The position numbers and the translations under genes were made by a program. This document shows, piece by piece, positions 1-7,964 of a stretch of 64,000 nucleotides of DNA. This DNA is from Ochrobactrum sp. CGA5 (lineage in GTDB: Bacteria; Pseudomonadota; Alphaproteobacteria; Rhizobiales; Rhizobiaceae). Within the stretch, counting starts at the first letter, position 1; every line of letters begins with the position of its first letter. Under the pieces are notes generated by a model that searched no databases, was not told where the DNA came from, and worked only from the letters and a program-made list of their open reading frames with translations. Location of the stretch: the NCBI RefSeq assembly GCF_006345815.1, contig NZ_VCIG01000003.1, positions 62,001-126,000 of the forward strand. Reading direction: 5' to 3'.

Positions 1-218
1 GTCTGCGGTTTGGTTGTCGGCACAGGAGCCGACTTTTCCTTCATGGGTGCGGTCTTTTCGCCCTGTTGGATTTGCGTCATCGATTCGATCGGTACGATAT
101 CGACCGGGAATGATTCCGCATCCTGAACGTCGAAAGCCTTCGGCGAGGAAAACGAAACCACTGCCAGCGCAACCGCAACGGCATGCAAGGCAACAGAAGA
201 TGTCAGGCCAGCCTTCAT
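1..218 (-). CDS. tolA: TolA, cell-envelope Tol-Pal protein (N-terminal part, runs off window)
   Basis: Only the first 72 codons are in the window; the gene continues past base 1. It starts at an ATG 8 bases after the tolR stop and begins MKAGLTSS, followed by a single hydrophobic segment (about residues 7-25) and then a Pro/Lys/Thr-rich stretch. That fits the inner-membrane anchor and start of the periplasmic arm of TolA. TolA links the TolQR proton channel to Pal and TolB and helps outer-membrane constriction at division. Identity rests mainly on its position after tolQ-tolR, since the C-terminal domain is not visible. Confidence 0.85.
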   Translation of the reverse strand, partial: MKAGLTSSVALHAVAVALAVVSFSSPKAFDVQDAESFPVDIVPIESMTQIQQGEKTAPMKEKSAPVPTTKPQ

Positions 219-225
219 GATGGCG

Positions 226-678
226 TCAGCTATCCTGCTCCTGGAGGGTCACAAGGCCGATATTCTTGAAACCGGCGGCGGAAATGCGGGCCATGACTTT
301 CATGACAGTGCCATAGTCGGCAGCCTTGTCACCACGCACGAAAATGCGCTCTTCATAGCCTGTCTTGGCGATGGCCTGGAGTTTCGGCACCACTTCTTCG
401 ATCGGGATTTCGGTTTCCTGCAAGAAAATCTTGCCTTCGCTATTGACCGAAACGGTGATCGGCTGCGTATCGGCGTTCATGGCTTTTGCCTGCGTATCGG
501 GCAGGTCAATCGGCACACCCACTGTCAGCAATGGTGCGGAGACCATGAAAATGATGAGGAGAACGAGCATCACGTCGACGAACGGCGTCACATTGATTTC
601 GCTCATCAGCGCCTTCTTGCGGCCGCGCCTGCGGCGTCCGCCCGACTGCATTCCCTGATTTCCGACCGACATGCCCAT
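226..678 (-). CDS. tolR: TolR, Tol-Pal proton channel subunit (ExbD family)
   Basis: The product is 150 aa, the usual size for TolR. A cytoplasmic N-terminus rich in Gly and Arg is followed by the motif SEINVTPFVDVMLVLLIIFM, where the membrane Asp (in PFVDVML) is the conserved proton-path residue of the ExbD/TolR family. The rest is the periplasmic domain. It lies 46 bases downstream of tolQ and 7 bases upstream of tolA, so the three are probably one transcript. TolQ and TolR form the proton-driven motor that energises TolA. Confidence 0.97.
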   Translation of the reverse strand: MGMSVGNQGMQSGGRRRRGRKKALMSEINVTPFVDVMLVLLIIFMVSAPLLTVGVPIDLPDTQAKAMNADTQPITVSVNSEGKIFLQETEIPIEEVVPKLQAIAKTGYEERIFVRGDKAADYGTVMKVMARISAAGFKNIGLVTLQEQDS

Positions 679-724
679 TGCAAGATTCCTGAAGGCTGAA
701 ACTACACTCGATGCGTGAAGCCGC

Positions 725-1435
725 TTAAGCGCGCGGCGTCAACTTCTCATCAATTTGGCGCGACAGTATGGCGGAGAATTCATCCGCAAAGCCTTCCAGC
801 CGTCCACCGATCTTGCCCGCATCACTGGAAAGCTTGTTGTAGGCGATAACAGCGGGAATAGCCGCGAGGAGACCAATTGCCGTTGCCAGAAGCGCTTCGG
901 CGATGCCCGGCGCCACAACGGCAAGGCTTGTGTTCTTGGAGGCGGCAATTGCCTGAAACGAGGTCATGATGCCGACGACCGTACCGAACAGGCCGATGAA
1001 GGGAGCGGCAGAACCGATGGTTGCCAGAAAGCCAAGACGCGAGTCGAGCTTTTCACTTTCACGCGCCAGTGCGACATCCATAGCCTTGTCGATACGCATC
1101 TGGAGGCCGATGGGCGAGCGAGCGCCCTTTTCGAATGATTTCTTCCACTCGCGCATCGCAGCCATGAAGATGGACGCCATTCCGGTGGTACGGCGCTCAC
1201 CGAGGTTACGATAAAGTTCCTCCAGCGACTGGCCGGACCAGAACGTCTGCTCGAAACGATCAATCGCGCGCCGCGCCCTTCCGTAAGCAATCGTCTTATC
1301 CACGATGATAGCCCAGGTCCAGATCGAGGCGAACAGCAGGCCAAGCATAACCAGCTTGACGACCCAGTTCGCCTGCATGAACAGGCCCCAGAGGGTAACA
1401 TCGGCGGCGGGGGCCGCTAACGCAACATTTTCCAT
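725..1435 (-). CDS. tolQ: TolQ, Tol-Pal proton channel subunit (MotA/TolQ/ExbB family)
   Basis: This 236 aa protein has the three-helix layout of TolQ: one N-terminal helix (around residues 27-46), a large cytoplasmic loop, and two C-terminal helices containing LATIGSAAPFIGLFGTVVGI and the GIAEALLATAIGLLAAIPAV region. These are hallmark MotA/TolQ/ExbB segments. It is the first gene of a tolQRA series. The start ATG has a weak purine-rich leader. Role: inner-membrane motor with TolR, using proton flow to energise TolA and Pal during cell division. Confidence 0.97.
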   Translation of the reverse strand: MENVALAAPAADVTLWGLFMQANWVVKLVMLGLLFASIWTWAIIVDKTIAYGRARRAIDRFEQTFWSGQSLEELYRNLGERRTTGMASIFMAAMREWKKSFEKGARSPIGLQMRIDKAMDVALARESEKLDSRLGFLATIGSAAPFIGLFGTVVGIMTSFQAIAASKNTSLAVVAPGIAEALLATAIGLLAAIPAVIAYNKLSSDAGKIGGRLEGFADEFSAILSRQIDEKLTPRA

Positions 1436-1823
1436 CGATCTACCGTCCTCGAATCCAAACGCCCGGCCACTTGACCGGGCGGTATCGCAAATCCGTTAAT
1501 CAACGTCTGAAAACAGACGCTCCAAACCCGCGCAGCTCTTCATTTGAAGCCGTACCTGCCCGACGGGCGGCCGACACTTCGCACCGCAACCGCCATTCCC
1601 GGATTTCAACTTTAAATCCATCACGCGCTTGTCACGGTTAATTTTGGTGAAAGGAAGGCGCTGCGCTGTAACACGACCTCTCAACCGATTCCGTCAGGGT
1701 GATTAATGGAATATTATGGTTAAAGATGCGTTAGCATTTGCCCAAATAAGTATATTTGCCGGTAGCGCATCCATCTTCGCATAAGATACACCGGTGGAGA
1801 CCTTTATTGAGCGAACGTCGGGT
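1436..1823. other. intergenic region between ybgC and tolQ
   Basis: This 388-base gap separates ybgC from the tol genes on the same strand. The part nearest ybgC (about 1690-1780) is AT-rich and the rest is GC-rich. No reading frame here has family features or a convincing ribosome site. It probably carries the tolQ promoter, but I cannot name -35/-10 boxes with confidence. Confidence 0.4.
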
Positions 1824-2282
1824 TCAGCTCTTGCGGCTGTTGGTAAAGGCTTCCCGCCACTCATCGGGAATGCGGCGCGGGTGACCTTCTTTGGTTATCA
1901 TCACTGCCTCTACCTTCGCCTCCGAAAGCAGACGCTCACCGCAGCTAATTTTCTGCGCCATGATGACCCGTGCACCACGAATTTCGCTGACGCGGGTTTC
2001 AATCAGAATGAGATCGTCCATCTTCGCCGGCGATTTGTAGTCGATCTCCATGCGGCGAACGACCCAGACCATTTCTTCGCCAAGCGCGCCCTCGGCCAAT
2101 TCGATATGGTGAACGTCCTGCAAGCGCAGGAAGTCCGTCCGTCCGCGCTCATAGAATTCCAGATAGCGACCGTGATAGACGAAGCCGGAAAAATCCGTAT
2201 CGGCATAGTAGATACGCGCATAGAGCAGATGCGCGCCGTCTTTCAGTTCGCCGGACACGGCCTGTTGCTGCTTGTCGGTCAT
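1824..2282 (-). CDS. ybgC: YbgC, tol-pal-associated acyl-CoA thioesterase
   Basis: A 152 aa hot-dog-fold thioesterase. The motif [19 protein letters not shown] near residues 26-45 contains the catalytic Asp of the 4-hydroxybenzoyl-CoA thioesterase/YbgC family and the Tyr-His pair. The start overlaps the ruvB stop by 4 bases (ATGA), so it is translationally coupled to the ruv genes. YbgC is encoded beside tol-pal in most proteobacteria and hydrolyses short acyl-CoAs in the cytoplasm; its link to envelope function is not settled. Confidence 0.95.
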   Translation of the reverse strand: MTDKQQQAVSGELKDGAHLLYARIYYADTDFSGFVYHGRYLEFYERGRTDFLRLQDVHHIELAEGALGEEMVWVVRRMEIDYKSPAKMDDLILIETRVSEIRGARVIMAQKISCGERLLSEAKVEAVMITKEGHPRRIPDEWREAFTNSRKS

Positions 2283-3319
2283 TCGTCTTCCATGAAGAGG
2301 CCATATTGTGACTGCTGGATGATTTCGGCAGGCGCAGGAAGTCCAAGATGCTGCCAGGCAACAGCCGTCAAAACACGACCGCGCGGCGTGCGTTGCAGGA
2401 AGCCCTGCTGGATCAGGTAGGGTTCGATAATGTCTTCAATTGCGTCACGCGGTTCGGAAAGACCTGCAGCGATTGTTTCGATCCCGACCGGGCCGCCGCC
2501 AAAATTGCGCGCGATGATATCCAGATAGCGCCGATCGAGCTGATCCAGCCCACGATTGTCCACCTCAAGCCGCGACAGCGCCTCATCGGCGATCTTGCGG
2601 TCAATGACATCTGCGCCAGCGACCAGCGCGAAATCACGCACACGACGCAATAGCCTTCCCGCAATACGCGGTGTGCCGCGCGAACGGCGGGCGACTTCCA
2701 GTGCGCCATCCGGCGAAATGCCCATTTGCATAATGCGCGCGCCACGCCGCACGATATATTCCAGTTCCTCGACCGTATAGAAATTGAGCCGTGTTGGAAT
2801 GCCGAAGCGATCCCGCAACGGCGTAGTCAAAAGCCCGAGACGGGTCGTCGCCGCAACCAGCGTGAACTTGGCAAGGTCGATCTTCACCGAGCGTGCAGCA
2901 GGCCCCTCGCCGATGATGAGATCAAGCTGGAAATCCTCCATGGCCGGATAGAGGATTTCTTCCACAGCCGGACTTAAACGATGGATTTCGTCGATGAAAA
3001 GGACGTCGCGCTCCTCAAGATTGGTCAGGAGAGCAGCAAGATCACCCGCCTTCGCAATGACGGGACCGGACGTGGAGCGAAAATTGACTCCGAGCTCTTT
3101 CGCCATGATCTGCGCGAGCGTCGTCTTGCCCAGTCCGGGCGGTCCAACGAACAGGACATGGTCCAGCGCCTCGCCACGTACTTTGGCAGCTTCGATGAAA
3201 ATTTTCAGATTGGCGCGCGCTGCCGCCTGTCCGACAAAGTCGTCAAGCGTCTGCGGACGTAGCGTATTGTCTTCGTCTACGCGTCTATCGGCATCGATGA
3301 GGGGGTTGCGGTCGCTCAT
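2279..3319 (-). CDS. ruvB: RuvB, Holliday junction branch-migration ATPase
   Basis: A 346 aa AAA+ ATPase at the normal RuvB length. Walker A reads GPPGLGKTT, Walker B gives LFIDEIHRL, sensor 1 lies in [19 protein letters not shown] with its arginine finger, and the C-terminal winged helix contains the TPRGR motif. RuvB hexamers, loaded by RuvA, pump DNA through Holliday junctions during recombinational repair. It follows ruvC and ruvA on the same strand and overlaps ybgC by 4 bases. Confidence 0.98.
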   Translation of the reverse strand: MSDRNPLIDADRRVDEDNTLRPQTLDDFVGQAAARANLKIFIEAAKVRGEALDHVLFVGPPGLGKTTLAQIMAKELGVNFRSTSGPVIAKAGDLAALLTNLEERDVLFIDEIHRLSPAVEEILYPAMEDFQLDLIIGEGPAARSVKIDLAKFTLVAATTRLGLLTTPLRDRFGIPTRLNFYTVEELEYIVRRGARIMQMGISPDGALEVARRSRGTPRIAGRLLRRVRDFALVAGADVIDRKIADEALSRLEVDNRGLDQLDRRYLDIIARNFGGGPVGIETIAAGLSEPRDAIEDIIEPYLIQQGFLQRTPRGRVLTAVAWQHLGLPAPAEIIQQSQYGLFMEDE

Positions 3320-3359
3320 GCCTCCCTCCTCGCACGAACATATCGCCGAAACAAGTAAT

Positions 3360-3977
3360 TCACCGCGACAATTCCTTCAAGCCAAGACGGATAAGTTTGG
3401 CCGAATCGGCCCCCTCTCCCGCTTCCTTCAGGGCAGCCGCGACGGCATTGGCGGCCTGATCGCGCGAGTAACCGAGATTGGAAAGGGCCGACACCGCGTC
3501 GGCAACAGGAGCGGGTGCTGCACCCGCGCCAAGCTCCTGCTTGAGCCCGATTGTGCCGCTCGCCTCACCAGCGAAAGCCGGGGCCTTGTTCTTCAATTCC
3601 GTAACGATACGCTCAGCCACTTTCTTGCCGACCCCCGGTGCACGAGAGACCATGGCGATGTCACGCAGCGCAATGGCATTGGCCAGTTCTGACGGCGACA
3701 ACGTGCCGAGCACAGCAAGAGCTACCTTGGCACCAACGCCCTGTACATTCTGCAGCAGGCGGAACCATTCGCGTTCGAGCTGATTGGCAAATCCATAAAG
3801 GCGGATCATGTCCTCACGGACATAGGTTTCGATGAACAGGATTGCAGCCTCGCCTGCCCCCCCGAGATTGCCCAATGTCCGCGCCGAACAGAACGCAACA
3901 TAACCGACACCATGCACGTCGATGATGGCATGATCCTCGGCGATTTCATCGATTACACCCTTGAGCTTACCGATCAT
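3360..3977 (-). CDS. ruvA: RuvA, Holliday junction recognition subunit
   Basis: The product starts MIGKLKG, the standard RuvA N-terminus, and is 205 aa. It has the N-terminal OB fold, the helix-hairpin-helix region around [17 protein letters not shown] and [12 protein letters not shown], and the C-terminal three-helix domain that binds RuvB. A GTG six bases upstream is also in frame (3983) but would add two residues and abut the ruvC stop, so the ATG at 3977 is preferred. It is part of ruvCAB. Confidence 0.97.
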   Translation of the reverse strand: MIGKLKGVIDEIAEDHAIIDVHGVGYVAFCSARTLGNLGGAGEAAILFIETYVREDMIRLYGFANQLEREWFRLLQNVQGVGAKVALAVLGTLSPSELANAIALRDIAMVSRAPGVGKKVAERIVTELKNKAPAFAGEASGTIGLKQELGAGAAPAPVADAVSALSNLGYSRDQAANAVAAALKEAGEGADSAKLIRLGLKELSR

Positions 3978-3983
3978 GGCCAC

Positions 3984-4502
3984 CTACGCGATAAGTTGTT
4001 GCAACCGGCGCGCGCTTGCGATGCTTTGCCGGTGATGCGCATGACAAATGGCGATGGCCAGAGCGTCGGCGGCGTCGCTCGTATCGAACGATGCCCGGGG
4101 CATTAGCACTTTTACCATCATATGAATCTGCTGCTTTTCGCCGTGCCCAACACCTATAACAGCCTTTTTCACGGCATTCGGCGCATATTCAGCAACAGGT
4201 AGCCCCGCCTGCGCCGGAGCCAGCAGCGCAATGCCGCGCGCCTGCCCGAGTTTCAACGTTGCGGTTGCATCCTTGTTGACGAAGGTGTGTTCAACCGCTG
4301 CCTCATGCGGCATATACTCATGCAGGATTTTGGACAGCCCTTCATGCAATTGGCACAAGCGCGACGCGAGATCCATCTCCGCATTAGAGGTGACGGTTCC
4401 CGAACCGATGAAATGCAGCGAGTTGCCCAGCGATTCGACAATGCCCCAGCCGGTACGGCGCAGGCCCGGATCGATACCAATGATGCGAATCGTTTCTTTC
4501 AT
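3984..4502 (-). CDS. ruvC: RuvC, Holliday junction resolvase
   Basis: A 172 aa RNase H-fold nuclease. The first catalytic Asp lies in [13 protein letters not shown], the catalytic Glu in [12 protein letters not shown], and the C-terminal acidic pair in [13 protein letters not shown], so the active site appears complete. It cuts Holliday junctions after RuvAB migration. It is the first ruv gene, followed 6 bases later by ruvA, with rcdA 91 bases upstream on the same strand. Confidence 0.98.
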   Translation of the reverse strand: MKETIRIIGIDPGLRRTGWGIVESLGNSLHFIGSGTVTSNAEMDLASRLCQLHEGLSKILHEYMPHEAAVEHTFVNKDATATLKLGQARGIALLAPAQAGLPVAEYAPNAVKKAVIGVGHGEKQQIHMMVKVLMPRASFDTSDAADALAIAICHAHHRQSIASARRLQQLIA

Positions 4503-4593
4503 AAGTGAACCCTATCCTCAGACGGGTTCACTTGACAGCAGAAAAGTGAACAAAAGAGAAACATGCGCCCTGAACGACGCATATGAGTAATTG

Positions 4594-5121
4594 TTAAGAA
4601 GCACCAAAAGCGGTCTTGAGTAACACGATCTGTTCAGAAACCGGATTGCCGCGCGGAACACCCTGCAACGAAACCACTTCACCATAAACTTCTCGATCCA
4701 TGCGGCGCACACGCGCCTGAAGACGCATCGATCGTTCAACCAGTTCCATGAATGCGACCGGCAGCTCGGACCACCCTTGTGCAGCTTCGCCCGCCGATGG
4801 CGTGTCGAGACGCACCTTGGCCTTTTCAACTGCAACCTGCTGGCGTGTCATCTCACCACTGCGTGCCGCACGCTGGAGCAGCAGCCAGGAAGCAATCTGC
4901 ATCAGGCGCGTCGTCAGGCGCATCGATTCGGCGGCATAGAGCGTTGCAGCCACGCGCGACAGATTGCGTGCGTCCTCACGGCCTTCGCCGTCGAGATAGC
5001 TTGCCGCTTCCTCGACCATATCCATACCTTCGGCATAGATCGGCTTGAACGAATCCGAAAAGACCATACGCTCCGCGAGGCTGATCATGTTGCTCGGCAT
5101 CTGACCCTGTTCGCTAATCAC
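4594..5121 (-). CDS. rcdA: RcdA-type regulator of CtrA degradation (DUF1465)
   Basis: The recognisable family core begins MISLAERMVFSDSF and includes EEAASYLDGEGREDARNLS and ESMRLTTRLMQIASWLLLQR, matching DUF1465/RcdA. In Caulobacter RcdA is a ClpXP adaptor that promotes CtrA proteolysis. I chose the GTG at 5121, giving 175 aa, close to the usual length of about 175. The frame stays open to 5295, but that extension (Ser/Pro-rich) does not look like the family. An ATG at 5100 is another option. A CtrA-type box lies upstream at 5328-5342. Confidence 0.88.
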   Translation of the reverse strand: MISEQGQMPSNMISLAERMVFSDSFKPIYAEGMDMVEEAASYLDGEGREDARNLSRVAATLYAAESMRLTTRLMQIASWLLLQRAARSGEMTRQQVAVEKAKVRLDTPSAGEAAQGWSELPVAFMELVERSMRLQARVRRMDREVYGEVVSLQGVPRGNPVSEQIVLLKTAFGAS

Positions 5122-5327
5122 TGCTCTGCCACCTTGCATGACCGCCTTCATCGGCGGCCCATTCCGTTGCCGTATTCGTCCAGAGGGATATGCCGGGACG
5201 GACACGAATGAAACCATTGAACCGCTGTTCGACCATGAGGGAGGCTGAGACGGAACAGCTGTGCTAAACAAGTCCACGATAAACTGCACCTTCATGCACC
5301 GTCGCGCAAGTTTATGTTTAACATTCG

Positions 5328-5342
5328 GTTAATATTTTCAAA
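5328..5342. promoter_or_regulatory. candidate CtrA box upstream of rcdA
   Basis: The sequence TTAACATTCGGTTAA fits the CtrA consensus TTAA-N7-TTAA exactly. It sits upstream of rcdA on the minus strand. CtrA control of rcdA is known in Caulobacter; here it is inferred from the motif alone. Confidence 0.6.
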
Positions 5343-5447
5343 GGCTTTTGATGGAAGCCTGAAGATAGAACGGATTGGGCAGTCGTTCCGTTCCGCGTCC
5401 CATTATGTGGAAATCGATATTTCCCTAGTGCGTAGAAAAATTTGCAC

Positions 5448-5545
5448 AAAAAAAGAGCCGCAATGGCGGCTCTCAGGAGTTTAACAGGGAGGCGTCAAAC
5501 AGAGTGGCTAAACCACTCGGTAAGAATCCAGCCGAACTGGATGTA
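5448..5545 (-). ncRNA. candidate small RNA ending in an intrinsic terminator
   Basis: On the minus strand three hairpins follow one another: stems 5526-5531/5537-5542 (loop of 5), 5502-5507/5513-5518 (loop of 5), and a terminator stem 5454-5461/5466-5473 followed by a run of seven T. There is no convincing reading frame. A perfect TTAA-N7-TTAA box (5567-5581) lies where it would overlap the -35 region of a start near 5545. I do not recognise a named family. The boundaries are estimated from the structure. Confidence 0.6.
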
Positions 5546-5566
5546 AACCATTTAACATTCTTAAGA

Positions 5567-5581
5567 TTAATGAATGGTTAA
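5567..5581. promoter_or_regulatory. candidate CtrA box in front of the small RNA
   Basis: TTAATGAATGGTTAA matches TTAA-N7-TTAA. Further TTAA half-sites lie at 5552-5555 and 5561-5564. Its centre (5574) is about 29 bases upstream of the inferred RNA start, the position typical of CtrA-activated promoters. Confidence 0.55.
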
Positions 5582-5632
5582 TGTCCGCGCGGTGCTGTGG
5601 ATAATCTCATACAATCCAGCCGCTTCTACCCA

Positions 5633-5658
5633 AAGAAAAGCCGCCCGAAACGGCGGCT
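5633..5658 (-). terminator. intrinsic terminator of the opgC-like gene
   Basis: On the minus strand the stem AGCCGCC/GGCGGCT with a 6-base loop (5639-5658) is followed by TTTTCTTTG, 16 bases after the stop of the upstream acyltransferase gene. Confidence 0.85.
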
Positions 5659-5673
5659 GATCGATGATGATTG

Positions 5674-6897
5674 TCAATAGCGCTGCATCGCGGGCTTGGA
5701 GGCTGGAACCAGCTGATTCTTGACGGGTTCGGCGGCAGGGACAGCCGGCTTTGCCGAAGCGGTGGAGCCCTTTTTGTTCCAACCGATGGTCGGCAACCAT
5801 TCTAGATAGTAGGCCAGAGCGAACTGCATCACGATGCCGGTGGCAATCAGCAGCGTGTCATAAGGCAGTCCGCCGGGGTTCACGAGCTTCATCACCTGCG
5901 CGACCATTGCCAACAGCGTACCGGCAATAAAGACCGGCAACGAATGCTTGCCGAGAATCGCCAGGGGATTAACTGGTGTGGTCCGGGCAATGTTGTTCAG
6001 CGTCGGCACAACGGCAATGAGATAGGCAATCGCCAGAACATGCAGCAAACGTGGACCCGATAGGAAGGTCTTGTCGAAGCCGGTAATGACCATCGGCATT
6101 CCCATAGATGCATCGATACCCCATAGCGGGATGCGGACCCAAGCCAGCGCCAGCACCAGATAGCCGACAGCAAGGCCGATCAACAGCGGATGCTTCGGCA
6201 ACTCACCACCGCGGCGCACATGCATCACGCCGGCGATACCGATCGCAAACAGGAACTGCCACGACAGCGGGTTCAGGAACCAGACGCCTTCGGTCGGATA
6301 GTTGACCGGCGCAATGCGGTAGAGACCAGACAGGAACCAGACTGTACCGGAAACGCCAAGCATCAGCGGCAAGCTGATGCGCGCCAGCAGAAGCAGGATC
6401 GGGGTCAGAACCAGCATCACGGCATACATCGACAGAATGTTGTTATAGCCGAGCTGATGGCCCAATGTGACAATGCCGAACAGCGCCTCTACCGGATGCT
6501 TGACCAGCGGTGCGATGTTGATCTGCGTCAACAGCTCCGAGCGTTTCAGGAAGATGGCCGCAGTGGCGAAAATGGCGATCGTCGCCATGGTCGTCATGAT
6601 ATGCGTGGTATACAGCACGCCAGCACGACGCCACATCTTCAATGAGAGGAGCAGGCGATTGCCGGGAGCGAATTTCGATCCATAGGCAAGCGCTACCGCC
6701 ATGCCGGAAATGAGCACGAAAGCTTCGGCCGAATCGGAGAAGCCCAAATTCTTGTGCGTGATATGCTCGTAGATCGTGCCAGGCACATGGTTGATGAAGA
6801 TCGTCAGCAGCGCAAGTGCACGGAATACATCAATGCGCGTGTCACGCATTTTCACCGGTTGTGCGGGCAACGCTTCTCTAACGGTCGCAATACTCAT
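5674..6897 (-). CDS. opgC: OpgC-like membrane acyltransferase, probable cyclic-glucan modifier
   Basis: A 407 aa polytopic protein with about ten hydrophobic segments. Near the N-terminus it has RIDVFRALALLTIFINHVPG and SDSAEAFVLISGMAVALAYG, as in the OpgC family of glucan succinyltransferases. OpgC proteins transfer succinyl groups onto periplasmic glucans. Brucella has a homologue called Cgm that succinylates cyclic beta-1,2-glucan, and this is probably its counterpart (inference from family and organism). The Pro/Ala/Lys-rich tail is likely cytoplasmic. It is monocistronic, with its own terminator. Confidence 0.85.
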   Translation of the reverse strand: MSIATVREALPAQPVKMRDTRIDVFRALALLTIFINHVPGTIYEHITHKNLGFSDSAEAFVLISGMAVALAYGSKFAPGNRLLLSLKMWRRAGVLYTTHIMTTMATIAIFATAAIFLKRSELLTQINIAPLVKHPVEALFGIVTLGHQLGYNNILSMYAVMLVLTPILLLLARISLPLMLGVSGTVWFLSGLYRIAPVNYPTEGVWFLNPLSWQFLFAIGIAGVMHVRRGGELPKHPLLIGLAVGYLVLALAWVRIPLWGIDASMGMPMVITGFDKTFLSGPRLLHVLAIAYLIAVVPTLNNIARTTPVNPLAILGKHSLPVFIAGTLLAMVAQVMKLVNPGGLPYDTLLIATGIVMQFALAYYLEWLPTIGWNKKGSTASAKPAVPAAEPVKNQLVPASKPAMQRY

Positions 6898-7276
6898 TTA
6901 CCAGCCTGCCTATCTTTGAAGGAAATCACCTGCACTTGGGATTGCAAGACGTTCCTATCTTCTTCGCACGGTTCCAGATCGGGACCGGAACACATTCTGT
7001 CGGGGCGTTCAGGGCCGCGATCTTGGTGTCGCATATATACTGGTTAATCCCGGCAGAACCGGGTTGGTTCCGATCAACTTTCGTTCCAGTGGATAACATT
7101 GTGATAGCCTGGACATGTCCAAACTGGAGAGTGTTTCGCCAATGAATACTTGCCGAAGCGCGGGTGGGTCGCATAAATGCGATAAAACAAATAGATAGAG
7201 CGCCGTCTCCGTTTCCGGTAAACAGAACGCCTCTATTGCCCGAATTCCATCACGTTTTTCCCGTTAGGCTTCGTTC
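6898..7276. other. intergenic region between divergent opgC and thiE-like genes
   Basis: This gap must contain promoters for the two divergent genes. Its right part (about 7150-7222) carries a copy of the dispersed palindromic repeat. I see no reading frame with supporting features. Confidence 0.5.
7150..7222. repeat. dispersed palindromic repeat, partial copy
   Basis: ATGCGATAAAACAAATAG here is identical to the copy near 13065-13082, followed in both by TAGAGCG and a TTCCG stretch. The copy is degraded and no gene ends in it. Confidence 0.6.
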
Positions 7277-7942
7277 ATGAACACGCCCGCTCACCAGACT
7301 GAAACAGATCGCTGCCGCATCGTGCTGGTAGCGCCCCCGCTTGCCGATGGCGTGGCTCTCGCCAAGCTTATGACGGCTGCGCTCTCAGGCGGTGACGTCG
7401 CAAGCGTCATTCTCGACACCGGCGATCTCGACGAAGCCACTTTCCAGGCTGCGGCCGAAAAGGTCATCCCCATCATACAGGATAAAGGCGTTGCCGCGCT
7501 CATCTTGAATGATACGCGCATCGCAGGCCGTGTCGGAGCAGATGGCATCCACATCGAGGGCAAGGCTGCCGATCTGGCAGATGCCATAGAAAAACATACG
7601 CCGAAAATGATTGTGGGAACGGGCAATCTGCGTGATCGCCATGGGGCAATGGAAATTGGCGAACTGCAGCCCGACTATGTCTTTTTCGGCAAGATCGGCG
7701 CAGACAACAAGCCGGACGCGCATCCACGCAATCTGTCATTGGCCGAATGGTGGGCGCAGATGGTGGAGATTCCCAGCATTGCGCAGGCTGGAAGTGCACT
7801 GGAAAGCATCATTCCAGCAGCGAAAACGGGCGCGGATTTCGTTGCGCTCGGTCGCGCGGTCTTCGAGGCCGAAGACCCTGCAAAAGCTGTTGCGGAAGCC
7901 AACCGGCTCTTGGATGAGAACGCGCCCCGCTTTGAAAATTGA
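7277..7942 (+). CDS. ThiE-like protein (thiamine phosphate synthase family)
   Basis: A 221 aa TIM-barrel protein resembling thiamine phosphate synthase. VGADGIHIEG matches the family ADG(V/I)H motif, DYVFFGKIG matches the D-Y-V-x-x-G motif, and the end GADFVALGRAVFE matches the phosphate-binding region. The usual GGI segment is replaced by AQAG, and there is no TPP riboswitch or thi neighbour here, so it is likely a diverged paralogue rather than the main ThiE. It is followed 23 bases later by the Sel1 gene. Catalytic activity is uncertain. Confidence 0.75.
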   Translation: MNTPAHQTETDRCRIVLVAPPLADGVALAKLMTAALSGGDVASVILDTGDLDEATFQAAAEKVIPIIQDKGVAALILNDTRIAGRVGADGIHIEGKAADLADAIEKHTPKMIVGTGNLRDRHGAMEIGELQPDYVFFGKIGADNKPDAHPRNLSLAEWWAQMVEIPSIAQAGSALESIIPAAKTGADFVALGRAVFEAEDPAKAVAEANRLLDENAPRFEN

Positions 7943-7964
7943 TCCTTTCATCAAGGTCTTGCTG

